17,577 bases of DNA, taken from Lentisphaeria bacterium (GTDB lineage: Bacteria > Verrucomicrobiota > Lentisphaeria > Victivallales > Victivallaceae). Shown here in pieces: positions 7,468 to 15,106 of this stretch. Every line of letters begins with the position of its first letter. The first letter of the stretch is position 1. A program made the position numbers and the translations under genes. The stretch spans positions 1 to 17,577 of the forward strand of contig CAAGED010000006.1 of assembly GCA_900768505.1 (NCBI GenBank). The letters are read 5' to 3'. The notes below the pieces were generated by a model that was not told where the DNA came from, did not search any database, and worked only from the letters and a program-made list of their open reading frames with translations.

Positions 7468-9288
7468 ATGTTTGAAAACCTGGATATATTGGGAGTTATC
7501 CGAGCCGTAATCGTCATGTTTGTGTCGATAGGCTTTTGCATATTCATCCACGAGTTGGGGCATTTTCTGGCCGGTAAATGGCGGGGCTTGCACATCGATG
7601 CTTTTTCGCTGGGTTTCAAAAAAATCTGGGGTAAAAAAATCAACGGTGTGGAGTACCGTATCGGTTGTCTCCCTTTCGGCGGATATGTCGAACTGCCTCA
7701 GGTGGATACCACCGGAATACCCCATGACGCTGCAGGCAACGAATTGCCTCCGGCCAAGCCGCTGGATCGGATGATAACCGCTTTTGCCGGACCGTTTTTC
7801 AATATTTTATTTGGCTTGGTGCTGGGTTGCGTGATTTGGATTTTCGGCATTGCCCAGCCATCGGAAAAGGTACGGGAGTTTGAGGTTATCGAAATTGAAC
7901 CCAGCGGGCCGGAATACGCGGCCGGGTTACGGGTTGGCGATAAAATTGTCGGGATTGGCGATCAACCGTTTTTTAAGAGCTGGATGGATTTCTGCATGGA
8001 TTCGGTATTGACGGTTGACCCGATAAAGCTCAATGTTGATCGCAAAGGAGAAAAACTGGATATTGTTTATCGTCCGAAAGCCAATGAGAGCAGTAAAAAT
8101 GTGCCGGAGCAATTGCGCCGGGAGAAGGTGGGATATCCATTTTTCAATGTCAGGATTCCGTTGATAGTGCATCTGGATGGTGAGGATTCCGTAGCGGCCC
8201 GGGCGGGATTTAAAGAGGGGGATGTGATTGTCAAACTCAACGGCGAGTATTTGAAGAGTGCACTCTACTTGTTTGGGGAATTGGAGTTCAACGGCGGCAA
8301 GCCAATGGATTTTGTGGTTAACCGCAACGGGAAAATGGTGGAAATAAAAAATGTTCAGCCCGAATTGGAGCCGATTGATCCACGATGGGAGAATATTTTC
8401 AACCGTTACATGACCGGCATCAGCTACTCGCCGGATAATTTTGTTTTATATGACGTATATCCGGCCAGCCCGGCGGACAAGAGCGGACTGCGTGGCGGCG
8501 ACCAGCTGGTAAAACTTAATGACGAATCGATACCAAATGCGAACTTTATTCAAAAAACGATTCAGGATGCCGCCGGCCAGCCGGTAAAAATAACCGTATT
8601 GCGTGATGGCAGGGAGATGGAGTTTATCGTTACGCCCCAAATGAGAAAAAATTATGATTTGGGGCTTAAAACGGAATTAAAGGAGTATCCGTCACCTTTT
8701 CGTCAATTTGCCAATACCGCCGTCATGAGTTATAAATCCTTGCGGGCGTTGCTGGTAAATTTGGGATCCACGTTGAAAGTGACGGATAAAACCAGTACCG
8801 TCGGTATTCGCAATATGAGTGGACCCATTGGGATGGGAACGGTAATTTTCAAGATGTCATACAGCGGAAACATGATGCAGGTGATTTCGTTTACCGTCAT
8901 AATCACCTTTGCGCTGGCGATTTTCAACCTCTTTCCACTGCCGGTGCTGGACGGCGGACATATCACGTTGGGGTTAATTGAAATTATTCTCCGGCGGCCG
9001 TTGCCGACTGGTTTGGTAAAGGTGTTGAACAATGTATTTATTGTGCTGCTGATTTCGCTGATGGTGGCAGTATCCTACTTCGACTTTACCCGATTGCTGC
9101 CGGCCGGTGAGAAGATTGGGCGGAACACACCGACGGCGGCGGAGAAGAGTGAGCCGGAATCCAATGGCGCAACTCCCGGCGGGGTTATACTTATTGAGGA
9201 GGAGAATCCGGCGGCTGAAAATTCTGCCGTCACAAAATCCAACCCTCTTCCTAAAGTCGAAGCGTCAGAACCGGCGGCGGCAAAATGA
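7468..9288 (+). CDS. rseP: RseP-type site-2 protease with three PDZ-like domains
   Basis: A 606-residue inner-membrane zinc metalloprotease of the site-2 protease family, which cuts transmembrane segments of anti-sigma factors and leftover signal peptides. HELGH lies at residues 28-32 in the first helix, and NLFPLPVLDGGH (487-498) holds the third zinc ligand. Between them are three stretches with PDZ character: about 140-205 (GPEYAAGLRVGDKIVGI), 232-295 (VAARAGFKEGDVIVKLNG) and 330-390 (SPADKSGLRGGDQLVKLN). E. coli RseP has two PDZ domains and about 450 residues, so this protein is longer. A further tail of about 65 residues after the last helix is Glu/Pro/Ala-rich and would be disordered. 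GGAGG lies 6 bases before the ATG. The last 4 bp overlap ispG. Confidence 0.93.
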   Translation: MFENLDILGVIRAVIVMFVSIGFCIFIHELGHFLAGKWRGLHIDAFSLGFKKIWGKKINGVEYRIGCLPFGGYVELPQVDTTGIPHDAAGNELPPAKPLDRMITAFAGPFFNILFGLVLGCVIWIFGIAQPSEKVREFEVIEIEPSGPEYAAGLRVGDKIVGIGDQPFFKSWMDFCMDSVLTVDPIKLNVDRKGEKLDIVYRPKANESSKNVPEQLRREKVGYPFFNVRIPLIVHLDGEDSVAARAGFKEGDVIVKLNGEYLKSALYLFGELEFNGGKPMDFVVNRNGKMVEIKNVQPELEPIDPRWENIFNRYMTGISYSPDNFVLYDVYPASPADKSGLRGGDQLVKLNDESIPNANFIQKTIQDAAGQPVKITVLRDGREMEFIVTPQMRKNYDLGLKTELKEYPSPFRQFANTAVMSYKSLRALLVNLGSTLKVTDKTSTVGIRNMSGPIGMGTVIFKMSYSGNMMQVISFTVIITFALAIFNLFPLPVLDGGHITLGLIEIILRRPLPTGLVKVLNNVFIVLLISLMVAVSYFDFTRLLPAGEKIGRNTPTAAEKSEPESNGATPGGVILIEEENPAAENSAVTKSNPLPKVEASEPAAAK

Positions 9289-10445
9289 AGCAGACCCGGA
9301 GGCTTGTCATTTATAATTTTGACCGCAGACGTCAGGTGCAAATTGGCGGCGGTGCGCCAGTAAGTATTCAGTCAATGACCAATACCCGAACCGGCGATGC
9401 GGCGGCAACCATCAAACAAATTCGTGAATTGGCGCAGGCAGGGTGCGAAATCATCCGTCTGGCAATTCCGGATGAGGCGGCGGCGGCGGCGCTGAAGGAA
9501 ATTTTACCGGAATCGCCGATTCCGGTGATTGGGGACATTCATTTTGATTACCGTCTGGCGTTGGCGGCGATAAAAAACGGTATTGCCGGAATAAGAATTA
9601 ATCCGGGTAATATTGGCGGCGAGGAGCGGGTGCGTCGGGTGGCTGAGGCGGCAGGAGAGGCTGGAATCGTGTTGCGGGTTGGCGCCAATGCGGGGAGTAT
9701 AAATCCGGAACGTTTGGCGCAATTGCGCAATGATAAAAATTTTTTGGCCGCCAAGGCTCAGGAAGCCAAACTGGCGAATCGGCAATTTGACCCGCTGGAA
9801 GAAGCGGTTTTGCATTTACTCTGTCAAAGCGTGCTGGAGCAGTGTGCATTACTGCAGAAATACGATTTTCACAATATAAAAGTTTCATTAAAATCCTCCT
9901 CCATACCCTTAACAATCAAGGCGTGCCGTGCATTTGCCCGCCTGAGTGACTTTCCCCAGCATATCGGGATAACCGAGTCGGGGACGCTGCGGCGCGGATT
10001 AATCAAATCCTGCGTCGGGATTGGTGCACTGCTGGCCGAGGGAATTGGCGACACCCTGCGGGTGAGCTTGACCGCCGCCCCGCTGGAAGAGGTAAAAACG
10101 GCGCGGGCGATATTGGAAGCGTTGGAGTTGCGGAAGGCGGAACCGGAATTGGTATCCTGCCCCACCTGCGGCCGAACGTCAATTGATTTGATTGCCTTGG
10201 CGAATCGGGTGGAGGATTTTGTGGATGGTCTGAAAGCGTCCGGGCGTGAAATCAAACTCCGGAAAATTGCGGTGATGGGTTGTGTGGTCAACGGCCCCGG
10301 AGAAGCGCGGGATGCGGATTTGGGAATTGCGGGCGGCGGCGGGAAATTGATGCTTTTCCGGCATGGCGAAATCGTGGCCACTTACACTGAGCGCGAAGGT
10401 TTTGCGGAGTTATGCCATCTGATTGAGGAAGCCGCGGATAAATAA
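9285..10445 (+). CDS. ispG: 4-hydroxy-3-methylbut-2-enyl diphosphate synthase
   Basis: A 386-residue cytoplasmic [4Fe-4S] enzyme (GcpE) that reduces the cyclic diphosphate MEcPP to HMBPP, the next-to-last step of the MEP pathway. It starts with the usual VQIGGGAPVSIQSMTNTRT-like block (residues 18-36). The cluster ligands are visible: SCPTCGR (Cys292, Cys295), GCVVNGPGEA (Cys333), with Glu340 as the fourth ligand. The length fits the short two-domain bacterial type, not the longer plant/chlamydial type with an inserted domain. The ATG lies inside the end of rseP (ATGA overlap), indicating translational coupling. With dxr, two MEP genes flank rseP; no other MEP gene is in the window. Confidence 0.96.
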   Translation: MKQTRRLVIYNFDRRRQVQIGGGAPVSIQSMTNTRTGDAAATIKQIRELAQAGCEIIRLAIPDEAAAAALKEILPESPIPVIGDIHFDYRLALAAIKNGIAGIRINPGNIGGEERVRRVAEAAGEAGIVLRVGANAGSINPERLAQLRNDKNFLAAKAQEAKLANRQFDPLEEAVLHLLCQSVLEQCALLQKYDFHNIKVSLKSSSIPLTIKACRAFARLSDFPQHIGITESGTLRRGLIKSCVGIGALLAEGIGDTLRVSLTAAPLEEVKTARAILEALELRKAEPELVSCPTCGRTSIDLIALANRVEDFVDGLKASGREIKLRKIAVMGCVVNGPGEARDADLGIAGGGGKLMLFRHGEIVATYTEREGFAELCHLIEEAADK

Positions 10446-10737
10446 ACAAAAACCAGCTCTCCATTATTGCAATATTTTGAGCATTCCTTAATATTTTCGA
10501 ATTTGAAAAGAGAGATTTTTTGTCATCATTGAGCCGCCAATTTTTTTTCGGAAATTGCAGGAGAACACCCGCACTGAGCGCAACGCAACAAAAATTATCG
10601 TGATGGAAATCGCCATTTCAGCCGTCATTTCCTGTATTTATATTTTTGCGATACACCTTCGATTAAAGTTTTTATCGGGTCGTAATGATTTGACGAGTTG
10701 ACTTAGTTTTTTTAGCGGAGAAATTATATTCAGGTGC
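10446..10737. other. Intergenic stretch between convergent ispG and small basic protein
   Basis: No gene is supported here. A hydrophobic 32-codon frame (ATG at 10603, stop 10699-10701) has no good ribosome binding site and is not called. Weak inverted repeats such as TTTTC/GAAAA followed by a T-run near 10500-10530 could end ispG transcription, but the stems are only 5 bp. Confidence 0.3.
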
Positions 10738-10778
10738 AAAAAAAATGGGCGAAGCAAATTTTATACTTCACCCATTTT
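10738..10778 (-). terminator. Intrinsic terminator of the small basic protein gene
   Basis: Read on the minus strand, AAAATGGGTGAAG pairs with CTTCGCCCATTTT (one G-U pair) around an 11-base loop and runs into eight T residues (complement of 10738-10745). It sits just after the small basic protein stop codon. Confidence 0.8.
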
Positions 10779-10795
10779 ACTAAAACGCAGAAAAA

Positions 10796-10948
10796 TTAAT
10801 CCAGCGCTTTGGTCTTCGGCAAGCCCAAAACCTTGTCTTCAGCGACACGGCCTTCGGCGCGCAGAACATTCAAACGCTCATAACGCTTCATAACGTTTCT
10901 CTTTTTGCGGATTTTACCGCCGACACGCAAACTCGGATGTTGTGACAT
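10796..10948 (-). CDS. PVC-superphylum small basic protein
   Basis: A 50-residue, Lys/Arg-rich protein that starts MSQHPSLRVGGKIRKKRNV and ends VLGLPKTKALD. This matches my memory of a short signature family conserved across Planctomycetes, Verrucomicrobia, Lentisphaerae and Chlamydiae. Its function is not settled; the charge and small size suggest nucleic acid or ribosome binding. GAGGT lies 6 bases before the ATG, and a clear intrinsic terminator follows, so it is a single-gene transcript. It is the best taxonomic marker in the window. Confidence 0.88.
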   Translation of the reverse strand: MSQHPSLRVGGKIRKKRNVMKRYERLNVLRAEGRVAEDKVLGLPKTKALD

Positions 10949-11009
10949 GATAACCTCGAATTTTTATATATTACTATTGTTTAAATTAATATGCAATTCA
11001 ATCAGTGTA

Positions 11010-11039
11010 TTAATATGCACTTGTTTGGGGATTTTTCAA
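11010..11039 (-). promoter_or_regulatory. Possible promoter of the small basic protein gene
   Basis: On the minus strand TTGAAA (-35, 11034-11039) and TATTAA (-10, 11010-11015) are separated by 18 bp, about 60 bp before the ATG. The DNA here is very AT-rich, so other hexamers are possible. Confidence 0.35.
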
Positions 11040-11107
11040 GAATAAAACATAAAAATTCTGTAAAAATATCTCTATAAAAGGTTATTATTTCTCTTATAAT
11101 GATTTTC

Positions 11108-11425
11108 TTAAAGTCGTTGCTCGGTTTCATCAAACTCATATTCCGGACTGGCAGCTTCCTGACCGGCGCTGTTACGTTCGCTCCAACGACCCGGCAGCCG
11201 GTTTTTCAGCCAGAATAGCAGAGCGCGCACATCCGGAGGAATCTCTTTTTTAACTACTTTCCGCTTCAGCACCTCCAGAACCTCACCGCTTTTTTTATCC
11301 ACTACATCTTCACTGTAAATTTCCTCCTGAGTAAATCCCAGTGCGCGCCGCAACAGCGCGTCTTCAACTTTTTTACTTCCTGGTCCATGTCGAGCGGGAA
11401 CAACTTGCTTTTTCAATATCGGCAT
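11108..11425 (-). CDS. Terminase small-subunit-like protein (C-terminal half only)
   Basis: A 105-residue protein. Residues 15-81 (SKKVEDALLRRALGFTQEE, then VLKRKVVKKEIPPDV, then RALLFWLKNRLPGRW) follow the pattern I know from the C-terminal half of small terminase subunits of tailed phages, which recognise DNA for packaging. The N-terminal HTH domain normally found in those proteins is missing: only about 14 residues precede the match. It still has AGGAG 7 bases before the ATG and an undisturbed frame, so it may be expressed. No large terminase, portal or other phage gene is nearby. It may be a phage remnant or a domesticated DNA- or nucleotide-binding protein; the family link rests on motif memory. 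Confidence 0.6.
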   Translation of the reverse strand: MPILKKQVVPARHGPGSKKVEDALLRRALGFTQEEIYSEDVVDKKSGEVLEVLKRKVVKKEIPPDVRALLFWLKNRLPGRWSERNSAGQEAASPEYEFDETEQRL

Positions 11426-11469
11426 TAAAATGCTCCTTTCGGTATAAACTATTCAAAAAACACTTTTAT

Positions 11470-11499
11470 TTAGAAAGATGTAAAATAAAAAAATGTCAA
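11470..11499 (-). promoter_or_regulatory. Possible promoter of the terminase-like gene
   Basis: A perfect -35 hexamer TTGACA on the minus strand (11494-11499) is followed 18 bp later by a poor -10 candidate, TTCTAA (11470-11475, 3 of 6). The site is about 45 bp before the ATG. Confidence 0.3.
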
Positions 11500-11605
11500 C
11501 TTGATTTTTTTCGGTTTTATGATTGTTTTTTTCTTGCGGAGTATTACATTTTAAGCATATACATTTTTTCGGAATAATGTTTTGTAAATTAAAGGATATA
11601 ATGTT

Positions 11606-12925
11606 ATGGATAGTGTTAAATTTGTTGCTCCTTCCGATTCGATTCCTGTGATTCGCAATGTTGATGTCGCCGTCATCGGCGGCGGCCCCGGCGGTCTGGG
11701 CGCCGCAATCATGTCCGCACGCAGTGGCGCGAAAACCATTTTAATTGAGCGTTTCGGCGTAGTTGGCGGAATGGCCGCTGTCGGGGAGGTTACTCCGTTT
11801 ATGTATAACCATTACTGCGGCGAACCGATGGATAAGCCAATTTACATGGAATGGCGTGCCGCCATGGCAGCTTATCAGCCCGAATCAATTCGCAACGACG
11901 AGGGCAAGCAGATGATGTTAAATAAGGACATTGCCGCGCTGGCGGCTGAAGAGATGCTGCAAAAGGCTGGAGTTGAAATAATTTATCACCATACATTGGT
12001 AAATTCAGTTGTGGAAAATCGTAAAATATCATACATTATACTGCATTCAAAAAGCGGATTTTCCGCTGTTAAGGCTAAGAATTTTATTGATGCCACCGGC
12101 GATGCCGATTTGGCAATGCTCAGCAAGTGTGAATTTGAATTGGGTGATGCAGAGGGTTATTGTCAGCCAATGACCAATTGTTTCAAACTTTCGCATGTAA
12201 AACCGCCGATGAACGAAGAAATTTGTAAGTGGGATTCAAGTTGGCGTCACCAGCTTAACGATATTTTTCTGAAGGCGAAAGCCGACGGCCGCCTAAGTTG
12301 TCCCCGGGAAAATTTATTGATGTTTTCATGGTTTGATGACGATGTGGCACATTTCAATACCACCCGGGTAATCAAGCATGATCCGACTAATGGGGAATCA
12401 TTGTCGGATGCGGAACAAATTGCACATAAGCAAATTCGTGAGTTAATCAGTGTATTGCGTTCCGATGCGCCTGGATTTGAAAACGCCAGTTTGCAGTCGA
12501 TGGCTTCAACCATTGGTATCCGGGAAAGCCGCCGGGTAAAGGGGTTAAAATATGTGACACGGGAGGATTTTATCAAGCGTTCGAAATTCGACGATGCGAT
12601 TTTGCGTTGCAATTATCCCATTGATATTCACAGCGGCAAAGGTGCCGGAACTGAACTGGTATACATGAAGGGCGATGAATATTATGAAATCCCATACGGA
12701 GCGATAATTCCCAAGGATGTGGATAATTTGGCAATTGCCGGACGGCCGATATCTGTGGATGTAGCGGTTCACAGCAGCATGCGGGTAATGCCGCCGGCAT
12801 GCAGCGTCGGCCAGGCGGCCGGTATAGCCGCGGCAATGAGCATTAAAAATAATTGCGACTTGCCCAAATTGGATGGCAGGGCAGTTCGAGCGGCATTGGT
12901 TGCTCAGGGAGCCTTTTTGAATTAG
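11606..12925 (+). CDS. FAD-dependent oxidoreductase
   Basis: A 439-residue predicted cytoplasmic flavoprotein. The dinucleotide-binding motif VIGGGPGGLGAA is at residues 23-34, the acidic strand end ILIERFGVVGG at 45-55, and the second FAD-contact motif ATGDADLA at 163-170. The C-terminal AIAGRPISVDVAVHSSMRV and GQAAGIAAAMS blocks are typical of the FAD_oxidored (PF12831-like) group, which is abundant in Lentisphaerae and Planctomycetes. Substrate and partner are unknown. AAGGA lies 10 bases before the ATG. It stands alone, divergent from the terminase-like gene, so context gives no function. It is not closely similar to the Thi4 protein encoded 0.5 kb downstream, although both are Rossmann flavoproteins. 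Confidence 0.85.
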   Translation: MDSVKFVAPSDSIPVIRNVDVAVIGGGPGGLGAAIMSARSGAKTILIERFGVVGGMAAVGEVTPFMYNHYCGEPMDKPIYMEWRAAMAAYQPESIRNDEGKQMMLNKDIAALAAEEMLQKAGVEIIYHHTLVNSVVENRKISYIILHSKSGFSAVKAKNFIDATGDADLAMLSKCEFELGDAEGYCQPMTNCFKLSHVKPPMNEEICKWDSSWRHQLNDIFLKAKADGRLSCPRENLLMFSWFDDDVAHFNTTRVIKHDPTNGESLSDAEQIAHKQIRELISVLRSDAPGFENASLQSMASTIGIRESRRVKGLKYVTREDFIKRSKFDDAILRCNYPIDIHSGKGAGTELVYMKGDEYYEIPYGAIIPKDVDNLAIAGRPISVDVAVHSSMRVMPPACSVGQAAGIAAAMSIKNNCDLPKLDGRAVRAALVAQGAFLN

Positions 12926-12949
12926 TTTTTTTGCAAAATCCCTGCACTG

Positions 12950-12980
12950 CAGGATTGATTTGTGCAACAAATCAATCCTG
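12950..12980. repeat. Perfect 14-bp inverted repeat after the oxidoreductase gene
   Basis: CAGGATTGATTTGT (12950-12963) pairs fully with ACAAATCAATCCTG (12967-12980) around a 3-base loop. Directly before it is the smaller palindrome CCTGCACTGCAGG. The hairpin is 24 bp past the stop codon, so it may stabilise or end that mRNA, but no U-run follows on either strand. The rest of 12926-13204 holds the repeat at 13015-13047 and no supported gene. Confidence 0.6.
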
Positions 12981-13014
12981 CCCGGGGTAAAAATGCGCAA
13001 TAATCCTCCGAGTG

Positions 13015-13047
13015 CGTTACATTCTCTGCGGCGCCCGTGGCGCGTTG
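13015..13047. repeat. Dispersed repeat fragment, copy 1
   Basis: These 33 bases match 17134-17166 at 28 of 33 positions, including the shared core CCGTGGCG. On the minus strand both copies translate to TRHGRRRxxN in one frame, and the differences inside TRHGRRR are silent. The copy lies in non-genic DNA between the oxidoreductase and tRNA-Leu. Confidence 0.5.
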
Positions 13048-13204
13048 ATGACACATGAGGCAATTATACCACACTTGCTTTGCCTTGATCGCCATGAGTT
13101 GCGGAGTTAGCAATCGGAGGTTATATGTTTTATTTTGGCCTGAAGGTTACATATTTTTTGTCAATAACATTCTTAAAACCTATCACTGCCGGATACCTTG
13201 CCGG

Positions 13205-13244
13205 AAAGAAAAAAGAGAAACGCCTCTATGAGGTATTTCTCTTT
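13205..13244 (-). terminator. Intrinsic terminator of tRNA-Leu
   Basis: AAAGAGAAA (13212-13220) and CCTC (13223-13226) pair with GAGG (13230-13233) and TTTCTCTTT (13236-13244), leaving a small internal loop. On the minus strand the stem is followed by a T-rich run (complement of 13205-13211). It lies about 30 bases past the tRNA 3' end. The opposite strand also has T-rich sequence after the stem, so it may work both ways. Confidence 0.75.
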
Positions 13245-13272
13245 CAATTTTTCTTTTTAATAAGTATAAATC

Positions 13273-13356
13273 TGGTATCCGGGGCGGGGCTCGAACCCGC
13301 ACGCCATAAGGCTCAAGATTTTAAGTCTTGTGTGTCTGCCATTCCACCACCCGGAC
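13273..13356 (-). tRNA. tRNA-Leu (anticodon UAA)
   Basis: An 84-base tRNA. The acceptor stem GTCCGGG pairs with CCCGGAT (one G-U), followed by discriminator A and an encoded CCA. The anticodon arm AAGACTTAAAATCTT has loop anticodon TAA, reading UUA codons. A long variable arm, as in class II tRNAs, precedes the T arm with GTTCGAGCC. It is followed by its own terminator. Confidence 0.95.
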
Positions 13357-13462
13357 GCCAATGATATAACTTAGCACCAATTTATCTTTTTGCCAACTCA
13401 AAAATTACTTTTTTTATGCAAAAAAACAAACCAATATTCTAATTTAGAAGAGTTTCAATTTT

Positions 13463-14257
13463 TTATTTTTGCTCACTGGTGGCCAGTTTAGCCATAATCT
13501 GCTGAGCCACCTTCCGCCCAGACATCAGCATGCCGCCAAAAATCGGCCCCATCCGGTAACCTCCCATTACATTATTGGCACTCATACCACAGGCAAACAA
13601 GCCCGGATAATATTCGCCGGTATTAGCTATTGTGGATTCTTCCCCACTCTCCACCCACATCGGTTTTTCACCTAAAATATCACCGGTTGGCGTGTTGAGT
13701 GTCACCTTCGCTTTATTCACTGCCATATGCATAATTTCGCTGGGGTGTCCGGTTCCATCCAGCACGGTGGACGAAATCACGGTCAGCGGATCAACATGCA
13801 TTCCCAGGCGTTCCACCGGAGTCCAATTAATTACCAGACCATTAACGTTGCCGTCCTTAAACACAATATCTTCCACGCTGACTGAATTGAAAATTTTAGC
13901 TCCAGCATGTACCGCGCCATAAATCAGACCGCTGGCCATTTCTACCGAGTCAAGGGTATGGAATCCTGGCATTTGCGCGATTTGCACATGTTTAATATTA
14001 AAATCATCCAATATTGGCAGGGCATCCGCCTGTACAACAACTTCATTAAAAAGCATTCCACCGCCCCAAGTACCGCCGCCCGGCGCCAATTTACGCTCAA
14101 ATACTGCCACTTTTAAACTTTTTTCCGCCAAATATTTAGCGGCAACTAACGCAGATGGTCCGCCGCCAACAATGGCAACGTCTAATTCCAAAGAGTTCAG
14201 GAGCTTATCGCTGAAGGATTGGACAATTGCATGTGAAATTGCATTTTCGATGGACAT
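13463..14257 (-). CDS. thi4: Thi4-type thiamine thiazole synthase (His form)
   Basis: A 264-residue cytoplasmic flavin-fold enzyme that makes the thiazole half of thiamine from NAD and glycine. Seen are the Rossmann motif VAIVGGGPSALVAA (27-40), APGGGTWGGGMLF (58-70) and the family ending GGYRMGPIFGGMLMSGRKVAQ. At the sulfur-donor position, where yeast Thi4 has a sacrificed Cys, this protein has His154 in LGMHVDPLTV. Methanococcal relatives with His use free sulfide with iron and are catalytic, so a sulfide-dependent enzyme is inferred. The ATG at 14257 is chosen over 14266 because AAGGA is 8 bases before it; the earlier ATG abuts the AAGGA. A TPP riboswitch lies upstream. No other thiamine gene is in the window. 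Confidence 0.93.
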   Translation of the reverse strand: MSIENAISHAIVQSFSDKLLNSLELDVAIVGGGPSALVAAKYLAEKSLKVAVFERKLAPGGGTWGGGMLFNEVVVQADALPILDDFNIKHVQIAQMPGFHTLDSVEMASGLIYGAVHAGAKIFNSVSVEDIVFKDGNVNGLVINWTPVERLGMHVDPLTVISSTVLDGTGHPSEIMHMAVNKAKVTLNTPTGDILGEKPMWVESGEESTIANTGEYYPGLFACGMSANNVMGGYRMGPIFGGMLMSGRKVAQQIMAKLATSEQK

Positions 14258-14296
14258 TTTTTGCATTCCTTTCAGATAAATATCTATGTTTATTGT

Positions 14297-14362
14297 AATG
14301 TCTTTTATTCACTCATAAGACATTGCAAAAAGAGGAAATTGCAGTTGCGAAGCAACGCTGCT
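14297..14362 (-). promoter_or_regulatory. Expression-platform hairpins between riboswitch and thi4
   Basis: Two stem-loops lie between the aptamer and the start codon. The first (14341-14362) pairs GTTGC with GCAAC plus flanking GCA/TGC, and is followed by the T-rich stretch AATTTCCTCTTTTT, so it could be the TPP-induced terminator. The second (14297-14324) pairs AATGTCTT with AAGACATT. Which one switches cannot be decided by eye. Confidence 0.4.
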
Positions 14363-14410
14363 GTATATTGATGACGACGTTTAACATCAATTTCGGCAAA
14401 ATCAAGGTTT

Positions 14411-14502
14411 CGCCTGTAATTTCCTACGCCGGCATTACCCGGATCAGGTACGATGGGTATTATCTCAGCCGCAATCCTTATTTTGCAGCACCCCAGTTGT
14501 CA
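14411..14502 (-). ncRNA. TPP riboswitch (THI element)
   Basis: The minus strand carries the conserved aptamer segments in order: GGGGTGC, CTGAGA (14463-14468), ATACCC, ACCTGATC (14442-14449), then GGGTAATGCCGGCGTAGGAA. These form the two arms that bind the pyrimidine and diphosphate ends of thiamine diphosphate. It lies about 150 bases upstream of thi4 on the same strand and should turn thi4 off when TPP is plentiful. The outer P1 helix is short, so the ends are approximate. Confidence 0.95.
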
Positions 14503-14526
14503 CATTCGTTTTGCAACAACTCTCTT

Positions 14527-14554
14527 AATTTACACGTAATTGAATAAAAATCAA
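14527..14554 (-). promoter_or_regulatory. Possible promoter for the TPP riboswitch-thi4 transcript
   Basis: On the minus strand TTGATT (-35, 14549-14554), a 16-bp spacer and TAAATT (-10, 14527-14532). Each has 4 of 6 consensus matches. The position, about 25 bp before the aptamer, is right for the transcript. Confidence 0.4.
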
Positions 14555-15106
14555 TATATTTACGTTAAAACTATACATTTTATACCCAATTTTTCGTTTA
14601 TAATCACTTTTTAATCGGATAGTCCAAAGTAAAAGCAAAAAAACATCCATAACGGAATCAGCAGTAAAAATGTGCACTTATCTGCAAGCCGATTGAATAA
14701 TAATTGCATAAGCTCTTTTTTTAGTTGTTCATGAAAAAGTATTCATTTTCTTAATTATCAATGTGACGAGATGCGGATTTCGAGTATGGCATTGCATGAA
14801 AAAATTTAATCACAAACGAAAACATGCGATATGGCGGCGAAAAGTGATAGTTCCGGTTTCGAAAACAGTTTCTGACGTTGCCATATTATTGTATCCGTTT
14901 TCAGGTTGATTTTTTTTATCGGCAAGCTAATGGGGAAAATACTGCGTAAATAGTCGCTTATGCAAAAAATCGACTTTTGCATCGGCGACTAAATAGAATT
15001 GAAAAGAAGAGCGCAAGACGTAAAGAATTTTTCCATAAAAAGGTTTTTTGCAAGCTGTTTTTTCTAATCGGCTTTTATAAATTGATAAAATATTTGATTT
15101 GCGGTA
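14555..15106. other. Gene-poor spacer with two strong stem-loops
   Basis: No coding region is supported. Two structures stand out. ATATGGCGGCG (14829-14839) pairs along its whole length with CGTTGCCATAT (14876-14886), with two G-T pairs and a smaller hairpin inside. TAGTCGC-TT-ATGCAAAA (14951-14967) pairs with TTTTGCAT-CG-GCGACTA (14975-14991). Neither is directly followed by a U-run. They could belong to a small RNA or to the 3' end of the XRE-type regulator transcript, which ends at 15107. Confidence 0.35.

Noticed and set aside
10446..10530. Intrinsic terminator of ispG
   Set aside because: Candidate stems are only 5 bp with large AT-rich loops, too weak to call.
10603..10701. 32-residue hydrophobic small ORF
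   Set aside because: No convincing Shine-Dalgarno, no recognised family, and short open frames are expected here by chance.
12545..13063. 172-codon minus-strand frame overlapping the oxidoreductase 3' end
   Set aside because: Mostly antisense to a well-supported gene; the translation has no recognised motif.
13125..13364. 79-codon plus-strand frame ending GAGLEPARHKAQDFKSCVS
   Set aside because: It is the reverse-strand translation of tRNA-Leu and its terminator, a well-known false gene pattern.
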